Source of the DNA: Pseudomonadota bacterium
GTDB lineage: Bacteria; Pseudomonadota; Gammaproteobacteria; Burkholderiales; Burkholderiaceae_C
Direction: 5' to 3'
Assembly: GCA_029779845.1 (NCBI GenBank)
Contig: JAKOZT010000129.1
Coordinates: forward strand, 1 to 64,000
DNA length: 64,000 bases
Below, in pieces: positions 63,869 to 64,000 of this stretch. Every line of letters starts with the position of its first letter. The stretch's first letter is position 1. Below the pieces are notes generated by a model. That model was not told the origin of the DNA and ran no database searches. It worked only from the letters and a program-made list of their open reading frames with translations. The translations under genes and the position numbers were made by a program.

Positions 63869-64000
63869 CCTCCCACGAAAAGAAAACGCCCGCGGACAAG
63901 GCGGGCGCAAAGGTATCAACAACCAGGGATGTGAGCATGACGACCCACAAGCAGAATCATGCCACCCGTAGCCCTGCTGATAAGCCATCGTTCGACGTCG
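63865..64000 (+). CDS. 5' part of an island gene running off the window
   Basis: 45 codons are visible from an ATG preceded by AGGAGG and overlapping the previous stop. The product starts MTSHEKKTPADKAGAKV and is hydrophilic and lysine-rich, with a near-repeat (TPADKAGAK, SPADKPSFD). The function is unknown. It is open at 64000. Confidence 0.6.
   Translation, partial: MTSHEKKTPADKAGAKVSTTRDVSMTTHKQNHATRSPADKPSFDV

Overview
The window is about 64 kb of very GC-rich chromosome, with dense head-to-tail genes, many GTG/TTG starts and frequent 1-8 bp start/stop overlaps. Gene families, gene order (HAD hydrolase-pepN-fbp, prfB beside a DUF4212/VC_2705-type symporter, a SLM-ordered cox cluster, an EgtB/SenA-type enzyme) and two copies of a CCCCGAGGGG..GCGGCCCGGCG intergenic repeat point to a betaproteobacterium of the order Burkholderiales, in the Rubrivivax/Leptothrix/Comamonadaceae area. 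The species cannot be named from the sequence alone.

Layout. 1-378 has no gene but holds tandem and inverted repeats. 379-4421 is an OmpR-type two-component system with a triple-PepSY exported protein, divergent from a five-repeat DUF5666 lipoprotein. The shared promoter region carries two back-to-back PhoP-like boxes. 4433-6177 encodes a SoxYZ-like carrier and a zinc-hydrolase-fold protein of the quinoprotein relay type. 6252-6761 is a PPOX-fold protein. 6856-14233 is a complete form II cox-type molybdenum hydroxylase operon (coxS, L, M, D, E, G and XdhC). 14481-17686 holds a chemoreceptor, a truncated ModE-like DNA-binding protein and an EgtB/SenA-like enzyme that lacks one expected iron ligand. 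17775-19624 is a DUF3717-DUF1289 protein coupled to a MATE exporter.

19931-30176 is a self-contained iron-uptake cassette on one strand: Fur box, FecI-type sigma, FecR, STN-type TonB receptor, Fur paralogue, TonB, ExbB, ExbD, second TonB receptor, PiuC-type oxygenase, PepSY protein and cytochrome b. 30.2-35.3 kb mixes housekeeping genes (YbaK, rhomboid, aldo-keto reductase, lipoproteins, DUF4256) with decay products, namely a fused parD/parE remnant and a broken XRE regulator. 36.3-39.0 kb is a MocR regulator with its own inverted-repeat operator and a coupled MFS transporter. 39.0-48.1 kb is the potassium system kdpFABC-corA-kdpDE on the minus strand, with a 7-4-7 direct repeat resembling a KdpE site and a hairpin over the kdpF ribosome-binding site.

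48.1-60.8 kb is ordinary metabolism: transglutaminase-like protein, acyl-CoA synthetase, alpha/beta hydrolase, a Na+ symporter with an EF-hand-like loop, prfB with its programmed frameshift, HAD phosphatase, pepN, fbp and a histidine phosphatase. At 60.86-61.09 kb a half tRNA-Thr precedes an intact tRNA-Thr(CGT) and its terminator. Beyond it base composition drops, and a putative type II restriction-modification pair, an excisionase-like HTH protein and a truncated reading frame mark the start of a genomic island that runs off the right edge.
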